DNA from: Nicotiana tabacum
Lineage: Eukaryota > Streptophyta > Magnoliopsida > Solanales > Solanaceae
Reading direction: 5' to 3'
Length of the DNA stretch: 64,000 nt
Assembly (NCBI RefSeq): GCF_000715075.1
Contig: NC_134101.1
Location: forward strand, 24,606,822 to 24,670,821
Part shown: positions 48,935 to 60,309 of the stretch, one piece after another
Numbering within the stretch: position 1 is the stretch's first letter
Layout: every line of letters begins with the position of its first letter
Notes under the pieces: generated by a model
The model's database searches: none
Told to the model about the DNA's origin: nothing
What the model saw: only the letters and a program-made list of their open reading frames with translations
Translations under genes and position numbers: made by a program

Positions 48935-50540
48935 TGTCACGACCCGAAATTTCCTCCTTCGGACCGTGATGGCGCCTAACATTTCACTTGTTAGGCAAGC
49001 CAATGTTTGAATAATATTAACTAATTTTTAAATTATTAATAATCAAGGAAACAAAAGCGGAAGCAAAGTTTGAAATATAATGAAATAATCCATACAAACA
49101 ACGGTGTCTAAATACCATCCCAGAATTGGTGTCACAAGTGCACGAGCTTCTAGAATAAATACAAATAAAGATCTGAATAAAATAAAGCTATCTGAAAATA
49201 AACACACAGCTAAAGTAAAATAGAAGGGGACTTGAGAACTCCAGACGCCATGCAGTAATATCTCATGTCTCCTCTGGTAGCTCAAATCCGAGCAAGTCTA
49301 TGGAACGCCGCTGGGACCAACTTCGAAATCTGCACAAGGAGAGCAGAATGTAGTATCAGTACAACCGACCCCATGTACTGGTAAGTGCTGAGCCTAACCT
49401 CGACAAAGTAGTGACGAGGCTAAGACGGTTCACTTACATTAACCTGTACGCAATATTAATAACAACAAAAAACAATAGGAATAAATCAGGTAACTCATTT
49501 ATAATAATTTAAGCCAACTCAGCGGTCATAATCCATTATTATTTTACCCAATTCTGTTGCAGCGTGCAACCCGCTCTCACAATATATTCACATTTAATTC
49601 TGTTGCAGCATGCAACCCGCTCTCCCAATATATTCCTTTTAATCAAGTGTGTCATATATTTATTTCAATCAAGTATATATATAGAATTTTAAATAAGTCT
49701 GTTGCGGCGTGCAATCCGATCCCCCAATATTGACTTTTAAATAAGTCTATTGCGGCGTGCAATCCGATCCCTCAATATTGACTTTTAAATAAGTCTATTG
49801 CGGCGTCCAATCCAATCCCCCAATATTGACTTTTAAATAAGTCTATTGCGGCGTGCAATCCGATCCCCCAATATTAATATATACTTTCATTTCCGTATCA
49901 CTCTCGGGGTACTCGGGACCCCGTACGAATATACCAACAAGTCCAATAATATAATACGGACTTACTCGGGATCTCGTATCACGTCAAACAACGCTGGAAT
50001 TACAATTCACACCCCGATTCAAACTTTGAGTTTTAAACTTTTCAATTTGCAAATCTCGTGCCAAAACATATTAAATGAATCCGGAATGACTTTAAATTTG
50101 GCACACAAGTCAAAAATGACATAACGGAGCTGTTCAAATTTCCAAAATCGGATTCCGGCTCCGATATCAAAAAGTCAACCCCGTGGTCAAACTTGGAAAT
50201 CTTCAGCCTTTAAATTGCTAGTTCCGTTAAATGGTCATAACTTGAGCTAGGGACCTCCAAATTAAATTCCGGGCATACACCCAAGTCCCAAATTACGATA
50301 CAGAGCTACCAGAACTGTCAAAATACTTATCCGGGTCCGTTTGCTAAAAATGTTGACCAAAGTCAACTCACTTGAGTTTTAAAGCTCTATTTCACATTTT
50401 AATCTATTTTTAATATGAAAACTTTTTAGAAAATTTTATGGACTGTGCACGCAAGTCGAGGAATGATAAATGGTGCTTTTTGAGGTCTTAGAACACAGAA
50501 TTACTTATTAAATTTAAAGATGATATTTTGGGTCATCACA
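48935..50540 (-). mobile_element. Solo LTR inserted in element B 5' LTR, internally deleted
   Basis: Left boundary tgtcacgacccgaaat (48935), right boundary ggtcatcaca (50540), i.e. TGTGATGACC ... GGGTCGTGACA on the minus strand. It interrupts tatgcgatc|gcgacc of the host LTR; flanks cgatc and aaatc are an imperfect 5 bp duplication. At 1.6 kb it is about half the family length, and around 49890 it jumps from mid-LTR to the early LTR. A related tandem array lies at 49550-49875. Confidence 0.85.
49550..49875 (-). repeat. Tandem array of ttgcggcgtgcaatccg units
   Basis: Six units; the last four are near-identical 48 bp repeats reading aagtctattgcggcgtgcaa followed by tccgatcccccaatattgac. Confidence 0.8.
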
Positions 50541-51826
50541 AAATCGCGACCATTCTCCCGCGATCGCGAAGAACAAATTTTGCCAACAGCCTTCTCCAAC
50601 TCTTCCGGACAGCCTCTAGTATAATGGTCATAACTTTTAATACAAAACTCCAAATAAGAAATGGTTTATCTTTATGAAAACTAGACACCAAGATCTACAA
50701 CTTTCATGTTTTGGTCATCTTGTAAGTTCTTATATATTTCGAGATATAAGTTGTCAAAGTCAGCCCTTTGCAACACAAATTTCTTCTTCGCGATTTCCAA
50801 ATATCTTCCCGGACAACCTGCAGTGTACCAATCACAACTTTTTGTACACAACTCCAAATCCAATTGGTTTGCTTTTATGAAAACTAGACACAAAGGCTAC
50901 AACTTTCATTTTTGGATCATCTCCAAATTCCTTATAGATTGCGAGATATAAGCTTCCAAAGTCGGGTGAGTGCAGCAAAAATTTCCTCTACGCGATCGCG
51001 AAAGGTAATCCGCGATCGCGAAGCACTGGCCAATTTCTCCCATTTTACTCATCGCGATTGCGGACAATTACCTACTATCACATAACACACTGCTGTAGCC
51101 AAAAACCAGTAGCTAAAATGGCCTAGAAATGGTCTGAAACCACCCCGAAACTCACCCGAGCCCCTCGGGACCCCGTCTGAATATTCCAACAAGTCCCGAA
51201 ACATAATACGGACCTACTCGGGGTTTCAAATCATGTCAAACAACAACGAAATTACAATTCACACCTCGATTCGAACTTATGAGTTTCAAACTTTTCAATT
51301 TACAAAACTTGTGCCGAAATATGTTAAATGAATCCGGAATGGCTTCAAATTTGGCACACAAGTCATAAATGATATAATGGAGCTATTTCAATTTTTGAAA
51401 TCTCAATCCGATCCCAATATCAATAAAGTTAACTCCGCGGACAAACTTTGAAAATCTTTAGCCTTTATATTTCTAGTTTCTGTTAAATAGCGATAATTTG
51501 AGCTAGGGACCTCCGAATTCGATTTCGGGCATACGCACAAGTCTCAAATCATGATACGGACCTACTGGAACTGTCAAAATACTTATCCGGGTCCGTTTGC
51601 TCAAAATATTAACCGAAGTCAACTCAGTTAAGTTTTAAAGCTCTATTTCACATTTTAATCCATTTTTCACATAAAAACTTTCCGAAAAATTATACGGACT
51701 ATGCACGCAAGTCAAAAAAATAATGAGTAGTGCTATTTGAGGTCTCAGAATACAAAAATAATTTATTAAATTTAAAGATGACCTATCGCGTCATCACAAC
51801 GAGTCCAAAAACTGGCTAGCCCGTGC

Positions 51827-52431
51827 TATTTTCACCATTATTTGGGTCTATTTATTTGCAAGTAATGCATGACATAGAAATATTATTTCGATTCCGTAGA
51901 AGGCATCTACAAAGAATAATCTCGTTATACCAGAGTCGACTCTTTGTAATAGTCTTGAAAGCTTGTTCTTGATTATGATTTAGCTTTGATTGTGCTTCCT
52001 TAGTCACTTGTATAGCACTTTGATTCTTAATAATATACTAACCTTTTTACTTTGTGTTCTAACGCTCTTTTTATGTAATATATTTATGTATCCTAAGATT
52101 TTTTTTAACTTGAATAAGAGTTATAATATGAGTTAAATTCTTATTCAAGTTAAAAAAAATCTTAGGATACATAAATATATTACATAAAAAGAGCGTTAGA
52201 ACACAAAGTAAAAAGGTTAGTATATTATTAAGAATCAAAGTGCTATACAAGTGACTAAGGAAGCACAATCAAAGCTAAATCATAATCAAGAACAAGCTTT
52301 CAAGACTATTACAAAGAGTCGACTCTGGTATAACGAGATTATTCTTTGTAGATGCCTTCTACGGAATCGAAATAATATTTCTATGTCATGCATTACTTGC
52401 AAATAAATAGACCCAAATAATGGTGAAAATA
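51827..52431. repeat. Perfect inverted repeat: 292 bp arms, 21 bp spacer
   Basis: The left arm 51827-52118 is the exact reverse complement of 52140-52431 at every segment I compared, with no indel (pairs sum to 104258 throughout). The 21 bp spacer (52119-52139) is AT-rich. A transcript would fold into a perfect hairpin of about 290 bp. The left arm starts inside the MITE-like flank of element B (cccg|tgctattttcacc) and the right arm ends just before the Helitron helicase remnant. No recognisable coding content. Foldback element, hairpin locus or assembly artefact are all possible. Confidence 0.9.
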
Positions 52432-52439
52432 ATAGCAAG

Positions 52440-53455
52440 CATTGTACCGACAACGATTTTATTGTGAGGCCACCCACTTTAGATTTGATATACCTCTTCA
52501 AACAACTTAAATAACTATCACAAATATATCAGAGCAGAGCAATGGTGCTAAATTTATAAGAAAAGCAAAATTGATAATATGGGATGAAGCACTTATGGCA
52601 AAGTGTCAAACAATCGAAATAATTATCCGGAGTTCTAATTAATGAACCGTTTGGTGGAAAATTAATGGTTTGGGAGGTCATTTCTGTTAAGTACTACCAG
52701 TAGTTCCAAAATGGACAAAAGCAGAGACTGTAAAAGCTAGCTTGCCAAAGTTATACTTCTGCCTCTAATGAAAAAGATTCAACTGACAAGAAATATAAAG
52801 TAAAAACAGATCCAGTATTTGGTGTCTTTTTTGCTTCGTGTCGGAAACGAAAAAGAGCATCCAATAAAAGATGATTTGATTTTTTCTGAACACTTGGTTA
52901 TCAATCCCAATGGTAATAATAGTGCATTTAATAAGAGAAATATATCTATCATTAGATCAAAACACAATTTGTGCAAATCACATGATAGAATTAAAAAGAT
53001 ATTTTAGCTAGAAGAAATGAATATGTTGATCAACTAAATAAAAGATTGATTGATTATAATAAAAATAAAATATTTTTCAGTTTCTGAATCAGTAGAAAAT
53101 GATACCAATAATTACTACCAACAAGAATACTTAAATACTTTAATACCAAATGGCCTTCTACCATACATGTTTGTTGTCAAGTTTATTAATTCTTACGTAT
53201 GTTAGTGTCACCGTATATATAATAGACTAAGTTAAAATTGATCTTCCATTGTATATAGGTTAATTTTGAAAAAAAATATGTCTGTCATGTTATTGAAAAA
53301 CTTAGATACACCGAATAGCTTATGTAATAGCACACAGATGGTATATAGAAGTTTTGACAATAACGTCATACATGCAAAAAATATGATACTGGTCAATGTT
53401 CTTCTAAGTATATTCTTATCCCTGAATTCAACTTTCGTCTTCCGAAACTAAGGAA
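52440..53455 (+). pseudogene. Helitron-type (PIF1-family) helicase remnant
   Basis: Reading across frames, the order of motifs matches the helicase domain of plant Helitron Rep-helicases: NISEQSNGAKFIRKAKLIIW then DEALMAKCQT (Walker B region, DEA in place of DEAP), FGGKLMVW with the VLPVVPK-like stretch, LLRVGNEKEHPIKDDLIF, ARRNEYVDQLNKRLIDY, YYQQEYLNTL with glPyM-type continuation, and VMLLKNLDTPNSLCNSTQMV followed by RSFDNNVIHA near 53280-53370. The Walker A half, the Rep/HUH domain and the C-terminal helicase motif VI are not visible. Indels and stops separate the pieces. It could also be a host PIF1-like copy, but the LLRNLD/GLCNGTR wording is typical of Helitrons. Confidence 0.8.
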
Positions 53456-53926
53456 TATCTTTTTAAATTTGTGTGAAAATAACTTTTAGTATGTTTATAT
53501 TTTGCAAATATAACAAATAAAGCACAAGGACAAACATCCTAAATATTAAACTATTTTTACCGCAATATTTGTTCTTGCACGAACAAATGTATGTTGCACT
53601 TTTAAGAGGGATATTGAGATCAACAACAGGAGTTTTGGTTAAGGTAGAGCAACCAAAGCATTAGGAGGAAACATACACAAAATATATTGTCCACAAAGAA
53701 GTGTTCGTTAAGATACCATCACATTAAGTACTTTTATGCTATAATATATAATTATCTAACTAATACGACAAAATTGATCATTTGTGTAAATTTTGATGAT
53801 GCCCTTTTATTTTAAATTCATGTATTATGCTAATGTAAAAGATTATTGTATTATTATACATGAAATTTCTCCCATTAATTAATTTTTTGTTCCTTCATAG
53901 AAATAAATGTTTGAATCATCACGTGT
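53456..53926. other. AT-rich stretch, no recognisable feature
   Basis: Possibly the tail of the Helitron. I did not find a convincing CTRR terminus with a preceding hairpin. No coding evidence. Confidence 0.4.
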
Positions 53927-53931
53927 CATTA

Positions 53932-56827
53932 TGTAATGACCCAACCGGTCATTTTAACTTTTAGAACCCCGTTCCTTAAAATAAAACTTCTCGTATGTGA
54001 TTTTAATGATTATGGACTTGCAGGGATGGTTGGTTCGGGATTTGGAAGTGTGTGGGTTGAAATCGGAACACTTGGTTCCTTAAGTTAGCTTTAAATGGAC
54101 AAGTTTGACTTAAGTCAATATTTCGAGAAAATAACCTCGGAATCGGGATTTGACAATTCCAATAGGTTCGTATGATGATTTTGGACTTAGGAGCGTGTTC
54201 TGAATTTTATTTGGAAGTCCGTAGTTAAATTATGCTTGAAATGGCTAAAACAAGAATTTAAGTTTGGAAATTTGACCGGGGAGTTGACTTTTTGATATCG
54301 GGGTTGGAATCCAGTTCCGAAAATTTACATAGCTCTGTTATGTCATTTATGACTTGTGTGCAAAATTTGAGGTCAATCACACTATAGGTTTCGGTACATA
54401 ATATAGAAGTTGGAAATCTTAAGTTTCATTAAGCTTGAATTGGGGGATGATTCGTAGTTTTAGCGTTGTTTGGTGTGATTTGAGGGTTCGACTAAGTTCG
54501 TATGATGTTTTGGGACTTGTTGGTATAATTGGTCGAGGTCCCGAGGGGCTCGAGTGAGTTTTGGACGACTAACGGATCACTTTTGGCCTTTGGAACACTG
54601 CTGGTATTTTCTTCTAATTTCCTTATACGCGATTGCGTAAGTTGGTCTGCGATCGCGTAGAGTAATTTAGGCAGAGGTGGATTTGTTCGACGCGATCACG
54701 TGAATGGGGGTGTGATCGCGTAGGGTTAATTTGGGCAGCTGGGAATTTGTTCACTGCGATCACGTGGACACGTCCGCGATCGCATAGGATTGGCCAGTGT
54801 GTGTATCGCGATCGCGTGTCATTGTTTACGATCGCGTAGGGGAAATTTGAGAGGAAGCTAGGCCACGCGTTTGTGATACGCGATCGCGTGGAGAGGGATG
54901 TGATCACGTAGAGTCAGAACCCGGTGCATCGCGATCGCGTGGGACTTGATACGATCTCGTAAGGTTAATGTTTGGGCAGTAAAATTTTTGCTACGCGATC
55001 GCGTGAGGAAGTTCGCGATTGCGTAGAAGAAATCACTGGGCAGAGAGTTTAAGTTCTAAAAATGGAATTTTCCATTTTTAACAATTTGGAGCTCGGATTT
55101 AGGCGAGATTTTCAGAGAAAACAATGGGGTAAATGTTCTTAACTCAATATTGGTTAAATTACACAAATCCTTCACTATTTTTATCGTTTAATTGTTGAAT
55201 AGAGTTGGAAAAGTTTGAAAACTCTCTTGGATAGATTTGAGAATTTGAGGGCCGAATTGTTAGCGGAATTTAGTGATTTTGGTATGGGTAGACTCGTGGT
55301 TGAGAGGGCGTTCATATTTCGTAAATTTCGCCGGATTCCGAGATGTGGGTCCCACAGACGAATTTTTAATTAATTTCGGAATTTTTATTAATAATGTAGT
55401 ATTTTCTTATAGAACTGATTTCTATAATTTTTAGTGATTGTATCAAATTATTTTGGCTAGATTCGAGCCATACAGAGATGGATAATCGTGGAAAGGTCCT
55501 TCTAGTGGATTAAATTGGAGCAAGACGAGGTAAGTCTCTTGTCTAATCTTGCAAGACGAGGTAAGTCTCTTGTCTAATCTTGTGAGGGGAAAATTACCCC
55601 ATAGGGATTAAATTGAATAATTGTTGCTAATTGCGAGAGCTACGTATGCACGAGGTGACGAGAGTCCGTGCGTAGATACTATTAATGCTAAATTCTGGGT
55701 AGTTTAGGACTCAAAGCATGAATTACTTGTGTAAATTGTATTCTTCGCTTAATTAATATTAATTGATATATATTAATATATTGGGAATTATTAGATAAAC
55801 ATATTAAAGGATGGAAATCTCATATGCTTGATTTTCTGTTTAAATTAATTAATTGTCAAAAAAAATTGTTCTTCCTCCCGAATTTATCTTATAATAAATA
55901 TACTCTCCTTCCGGAGGCACATAAGAAAATGTCCTCCATTCTTGTAAAGCGGCCGAACTCCTCGACAGAATAGATGCATCTATGAATCGTGTCGCACGTC
56001 CCTCAGCAGTATACACGACACTCTGGATCTGGCCGTATGTCCTCGACAGAAATCGTGCTTAATAATAATAATTACACGATACTTTAATAGTTATTTCAGC
56101 TTGCGAAGCTAATTAATAAATTGGAGAATCTTTGAAATTAAATGAATTATTAGTCCTGCTTGTTAAGGAATTAATTGTTATTCCTGTAAATGAGATTAAT
56201 TGATAAGTTGGAAATTATTTGAATTGAAGGAATTTAATTAATATATTAAGAATTGTTGCATTTGAAGGAATTTGATTATTTACGCTGGTTAGATAAATTA
56301 TTGTAAATTCTGTGAATCATGTTGATTTAGATATTCTAGTTGTATTTCAATTATAATTATTGACCCATAGTGAGTGTCAAAGTCGGTTATCTCGTCTCTA
56401 CCACTTCGAGATTAGGCTTGATACTTACTAGGTACACGTTGTTTACGTACTCATACTACACTTGCTGTACTTTTTGTGCAGGACCTGGGGCAAGTACTAG
56501 TGGGGGACCTATCGTCTTACACCCACGCTATCCAGGGGCATAGTGTTGAGCTGCCTTTCTGAGCCGTTCTACAGTCAATAGTGTCTCTCCTTGTATTTTT
56601 TTTCATTCTGTCTATTTTATTTCAGATAGTATTTGAGGTTTTGTATAATCTACTAGATATTCATATACTTGTGACACCAGGTCTTGGCACACACATTGGT
56701 AGAATTTGGGTTTTATTATTTTTCTTGGTTTTAAATTTAATTAATATATGCTTAATTTATTAACTTGGCTTGCCTAGCTATAGTGTTGGGCGCCATCACA
56801 ACCTATAGGTGAAATTGGGTCGTGATA
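53932..56827 (+). repeat. Element C 5' LTR
   Basis: Starts TGTAATGACCCAACCGGTC and ends GGGTCGTGATA. It holds a GCGATCGC array (54625-55035), a 29 bp direct duplication (ggtaagtctcttgtctaat, 55530-55590) absent from the 3' LTR, the ctacgtatgcacg ... cgtgcgtag hairpin (55640-55675) and the conserved late-LTR block (56370-56475). catta precedes it at 53927-53931. Confidence 0.9.
54625..55035 (+). repeat. GCGATCGC palindrome array (C 5' LTR)
   Basis: About thirteen units of the form tacgcgatcgcgtag or its decayed variants (gattgcg, gatcacg, gatcgca), in pairs roughly 20-35 bp apart. The homologous array at 62675-63055 shows different decayed sites and one deletion. Confidence 0.85.
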
Positions 56828-56830
56828 ACA

Positions 56831-56842
56831 TGGTATCAGAAC
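56831..56842 (+). promoter_or_regulatory. Primer-binding site, element C (one mismatch)
   Basis: tggtatcagaac, one G-to-A change from TGGTATCAGAGC. Confidence 0.85.
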
Positions 56843-57018
56843 ACTAGGTTCACGTAGGTCTAACAATTTATGAGCAGGCCTAATAGAGTCTTGCGGATCG
56901 GTACGTAGACGTCTGCACTTATCTTCGAGAGGCTATAGGGTGTTAGGAAATTACCTTTCTTCATATTCCATCGTGCAATTGATGTAGTTCTAAATATCCT
57001 TCTCTTATTCTCTATTAG

Positions 57019-58330
57019 ATGGTGAGAACGCGCTCGAATGAGGTTCCAGGCCAGGGAAGAGCTACTCCCCCAGTTGATAGAGCCCGAGGTAGAGCCCGAG
57101 GGAGGGTTCCATCCCATGGCAGAGGGCGAGGACGTCCCAGGACTGTTCCAGTTATGCCGCCAGTGGGTCCAGCAGAGAACCCCATTATTGAGGAATAGGA
57201 TGAGGTACCAGTGGCAGAGCTAGCTCCGGTGGATTTCACATCTGTACTGGGATTTCAGGATGCCATTGGTGGAATGCTATGGTTCATGGACAATATGACT
57301 CAGGCCGGTTTATTTTCGACAGACCCAGCCACATCTCAGGCGGGCGGGGGAGCACAGACCCCTACCGCGCAGGCTCATGGATAGGCAGCTGTTGTATATC
57401 AAACCCAGGGTGCACTACCCGTAGGTGGAGCCCAGCCAGTGGCAGCAGCTACACCTGAGCCCAGGCAAGCTGTAGCCGCCGATCCTTAGAAACTATTGGA
57501 CCGATGGACTAGACTACATCCTCCTGTCTTTGGGGGTGAAGGACATGAGGATCCACAGGACTTCATTGATCATTGCAGGGACAGACTGCATAACATGACA
57601 ATATTGGAATCTCATGGGGTTGACTTCGCTACTTTTCAGCTAGAGGGCAGGGCCCGTAGATGGTGGCAGCCTTATGTTTTTGGCAGACCAGCAGATTCTC
57701 CTCCCATGACTTGGGACAGGTTCACCCGTATCTTCCTGGACAGGTATATTCCACCCTCCCAGAGGGAAGAGTTGCGGTTTCAGTTTGAGCAGCTCCAGTA
57801 GGGTCAGATGTCAGTGACCGATTATGAGGCGACGTTCTCTGAATTATCTCGCCATGCACTTATGATACTCCCTACTGAGGCGGAGAGAGTGTGAAGGTTT
57901 GTAGCTGGTTTACATACTGGTATTGAGGCCACTATGGCTCGAGAGGTTGAGATGGGTACTTCTTATGAGCTAGTTGTGGAGATAGCCCGCAGGATTGAAG
58001 GTGTACGTCAGGTACTCTGGAGAGTTCGAAGGTGCTCTGTCTGGGGGCAGAGGTCAGTTCGTGACAAGGTAGTCCAGTAGGCCCCCATATCCAGCACCAC
58101 CACCTCCTCGAGGTGCTCTAGTGAGACCTTATCTCAGTGCTATACCAGAGAGTTCTTACCACCCACCAGCTATTCAGGGTCCTCCCAGTGGGTATTCGGG
58201 TCCCCAGGGCTAGACTCTTAGTCAGCAGCCCATCGCACCGAAGAGTTGTTACGAGTGCGGTAATCCGAGTCACATGCGAAGGTTTTGCCCCAGGCTTCAG
58301 GGTAAACCAGTACAACAGGGTTAGCTGCCT
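57019..58330 (+). pseudogene. Element C gag
   Basis: The ATG at 57019 begins MVRTRSNEVPGQGRATPPVD and an Arg/Gly-rich segment. The capsid region (about residues 160-330) reads RLHPPVFGGEGHEDPQDFID, then GRARRWWQPYVFGRP and MTWDRFTRIFLDRYIPP. The first frame has TAG at 57196, 57382, 57487 and 57799 and TGA at 57892. A deletion near 58008 shifts the frame; TAG codons follow at 58070, 58211 and 58322. The CCHC knuckle is intact, CYECGNPSHMRRFC at 58247-58288. Seven of the eight stops fit CAG-to-TAG changes. Gag would form the virus-like particle; this copy is inactive. Confidence 0.9.
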
Positions 58331-59228
58331 ATGCTTACCGGACCAGTTACTCCACAATTAGTCCGACCACCAAGAGGTAGAGGACAGGTGGGTAGGGGCC
58401 GTCCTAGAGGTGGAGGTCAGCCAGGCGGAGGTAAGCCAGTTGGCGCTCTAGCTCGGTTCTATGCTTTTCCGGCTAGACCAGATGCAGAGGCTTCAGATGC
58501 TGTGATTACAGGTATTAATTCTGTTTGCGGCAAGGATGCCTCAGTATTATTTGATCCAGGATCCACGTATTCATATGTGTCATCTCCATTTGCTCCATTC
58601 CTGGGTGTTTCTTGTGAGTACTTGAGTACTCCTGTTTATGTGTCCACTCCTGTAGGCGATTCTATTATTGTGAACCGGATCTACTGGTCTTGTATTATTA
58701 CATTCTGTGGTTATGAAACTAGAGCAGATCTCTTATTGCTCGAGATGACCGATTTTGAAATTATTCTGGGTATGGACTGGTTATCTCCATATCATGTTAT
58801 TCTAGATTGTCATGCCAAAACTGTTACCTTGGCTATTCCATCTTTTCCTAGGCTGGAGTGGAAGGGTTCGTTAGTTAGTTCATTTAATCGGGTTATTTCT
58901 TTTATAAAGGCTCAACACATGGTTGAGAAGGGTTGTTTGGCTTATCTCGCCTATGTTCGGGATACTACTGTAGAGACTCCCGCTATTAATTCAGTGCCAG
59001 TAGTTCGGGAGTTCTCCGATGTATTTCCTTCAGATCATCCAGGTATGCTACCAGATCGGGATATTGATTTCTGTATTGACTTGGCTCCAGATACTCAGCC
59101 TATATCTATTCCACTGTATCACATGGCTCCGAAAGAATTGAAAGAGTTGAAAGAACAACTTGAAGAGTTACTAGCCAAAGGGTTTGTCAGACTGAGAGTA
59201 TCGCCTTGGGGTGCACAGTATTATTTGT
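58331..59228 (+). pseudogene. Element C protease region
   Basis: Open for about 299 codons. It starts with the Gly/Arg linker (RGRGQVGRGRPRGGGQPGGG), then YAFPARPDAEASDAVITG and the aspartic protease motif LFDPGSTYSYVSS (Asp codon near 58553), where Pro-Gly replaces the usual Thr/Ser-Gly, a form I believe is typical of this lineage. MTDFEIILGMDWLSPYH closes the protease. The RT lead-in follows (REFSDVFPSDHPGMLPDRDI, then [20 protein letters not shown]). At about 59215 a single-base loss in SPWGAQ(V)LFVKKK breaks the frame and ends it at a TGA. Confidence 0.9.
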
Positions 59229-60309
59229 GAAGAAGAAAGATGGCACAATGCGAATGTGTATTGACTATCGCCAATTGAACAAAGTTACTATTAAGAACAA
59301 GTACCCGGTGCCACGTATTGATGACCTATTTGACCAGTTTTAGGGTGCTAGGGTGTTCTCTAAGATCCACTTGAGCTCGGGGTATCATCAGTTAAAGATT
59401 CGAGATTCGGATGTTCCGAAAACTGCTTTCCGTACTAGATATGGTCATTATGAGTTTTTGGTAATGTCTTTCGGTTTAACTAATTCCCCGGCAACATTTA
59501 TGGATCTGATGAACAGGGTATTCAGGCCATATATTGATTCGTTTGTCATTGTCTTCATTGATGACATTTTGATCTACTCGCGCAGCAAGGAGGAACATGA
59601 GCAGCATATGAGAGTAGTGCTTCAGACATTGCGGGAACAAAAGCTATACGCTAAGTTCTCTAAATGTGAGTTTTGGCTAGAGTCTGTAGCATTTTTGGGG
59701 CATATTCTATTGGGCGAATGTATTAAAGTTGATCCCAAAAAGATTGAGGCAGTTCAGAATTGGCATCGTCCCACTTCGGCGACTGAGATCATGAGTTTTC
59801 TGGGTTTAGCAGGTTATTATTGTCGGTTCGTGGAAGGTTTTTAATCTATTGCAGCACCTTTGACCAAATTAACCAAGAGGGGTGTTCTGTTTCGATGGTC
59901 CGATGATTGTGAGGAAAACTTTCAGAAGTTCAAGACAGCATTGACTACAGCACCAGTGTTAGTGTTAACTTCCGGTTCGGGAATGTATACAGTGTATTGT
60001 GATACTTCACGCGTCGGCTTGGGTTTTGTATTGATGTAGGAAGGGCAAGTTATTGCATATGCTTCATGTCAGCTGAAGCCCCGCGAAAAGAATTATCCGG
60101 TACATGATTTGGAGTTAGCTGCGATTGTTCACGCCCTTATGATTTGGAGGCATTATCTTTATGGGGTGTCTTGTGAAGTTTATACTGATCATCGCAGTTT
60201 GCCGCATTTGTTCAAGCAGAGGGACCTAAATTTGAGGCAGCGCAGATGGATGGAATTACTAAAAGATTATGATATTACTATCCTATATCATCCAGTAAAG
60301 CAAATGTAG
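59229..60309 (+). pseudogene. Element C reverse transcriptase and RNase H
   Basis: RT blocks: [38 protein letters not shown] and [12 protein letters not shown] (FIDD box at about 59554-59565, both Asp present). Motif A reads [11 protein letters not shown], with His (59368-59370) at the catalytic Asp position. In-frame stops: TAG at 59341 and 60037 (both fit CAG to TAG) and TAA at 59842. RNase H keeps [16 protein letters not shown] and TDHRSL. A single-base deletion near 60294 (YHPVKQM in place of YHPGKANVV) shifts the frame before the integrase. The motif A change alone would abolish polymerase activity. Confidence 0.93.

Larger units (their letters stand above)
39226..51798 (-). mobile_element. 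Element B: Tekay-like LTR retrotransposon with RT replaced by a noncoding block
   Basis: 5' LTR 46997-51798 (contains a solo LTR at 48935-50540), PBS 46982-46993, leader and unexplained block to about 46021, gag about 46020-45200, degraded protease and shared noncoding block 45200-44401, RNase H about 44400-43785, integrase about 43730-42650, chromodomain region about 42650-42390, polypurine tract, 3' LTR 39226-42309. The flanks accag (39221-39225) and acgag (51799-51803) could be a target duplication with one change. The internal block shared with element A replaces protease tail and RT. Confidence 0.85.
46997..51798 (-). repeat. Element B 5' LTR (interrupted by a solo LTR)
   Basis: The LTR halves are 50541-51798 and 46997-48934; together about 3.2 kb, matching the 3' LTR. 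The right half ends gcgtcatcaca (minus strand TGTGATGACGC). A six-unit gttgcggcgtgcaac array is at 47606-47870 and a GCGATCGC array is split by the insertion. Confidence 0.85.
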
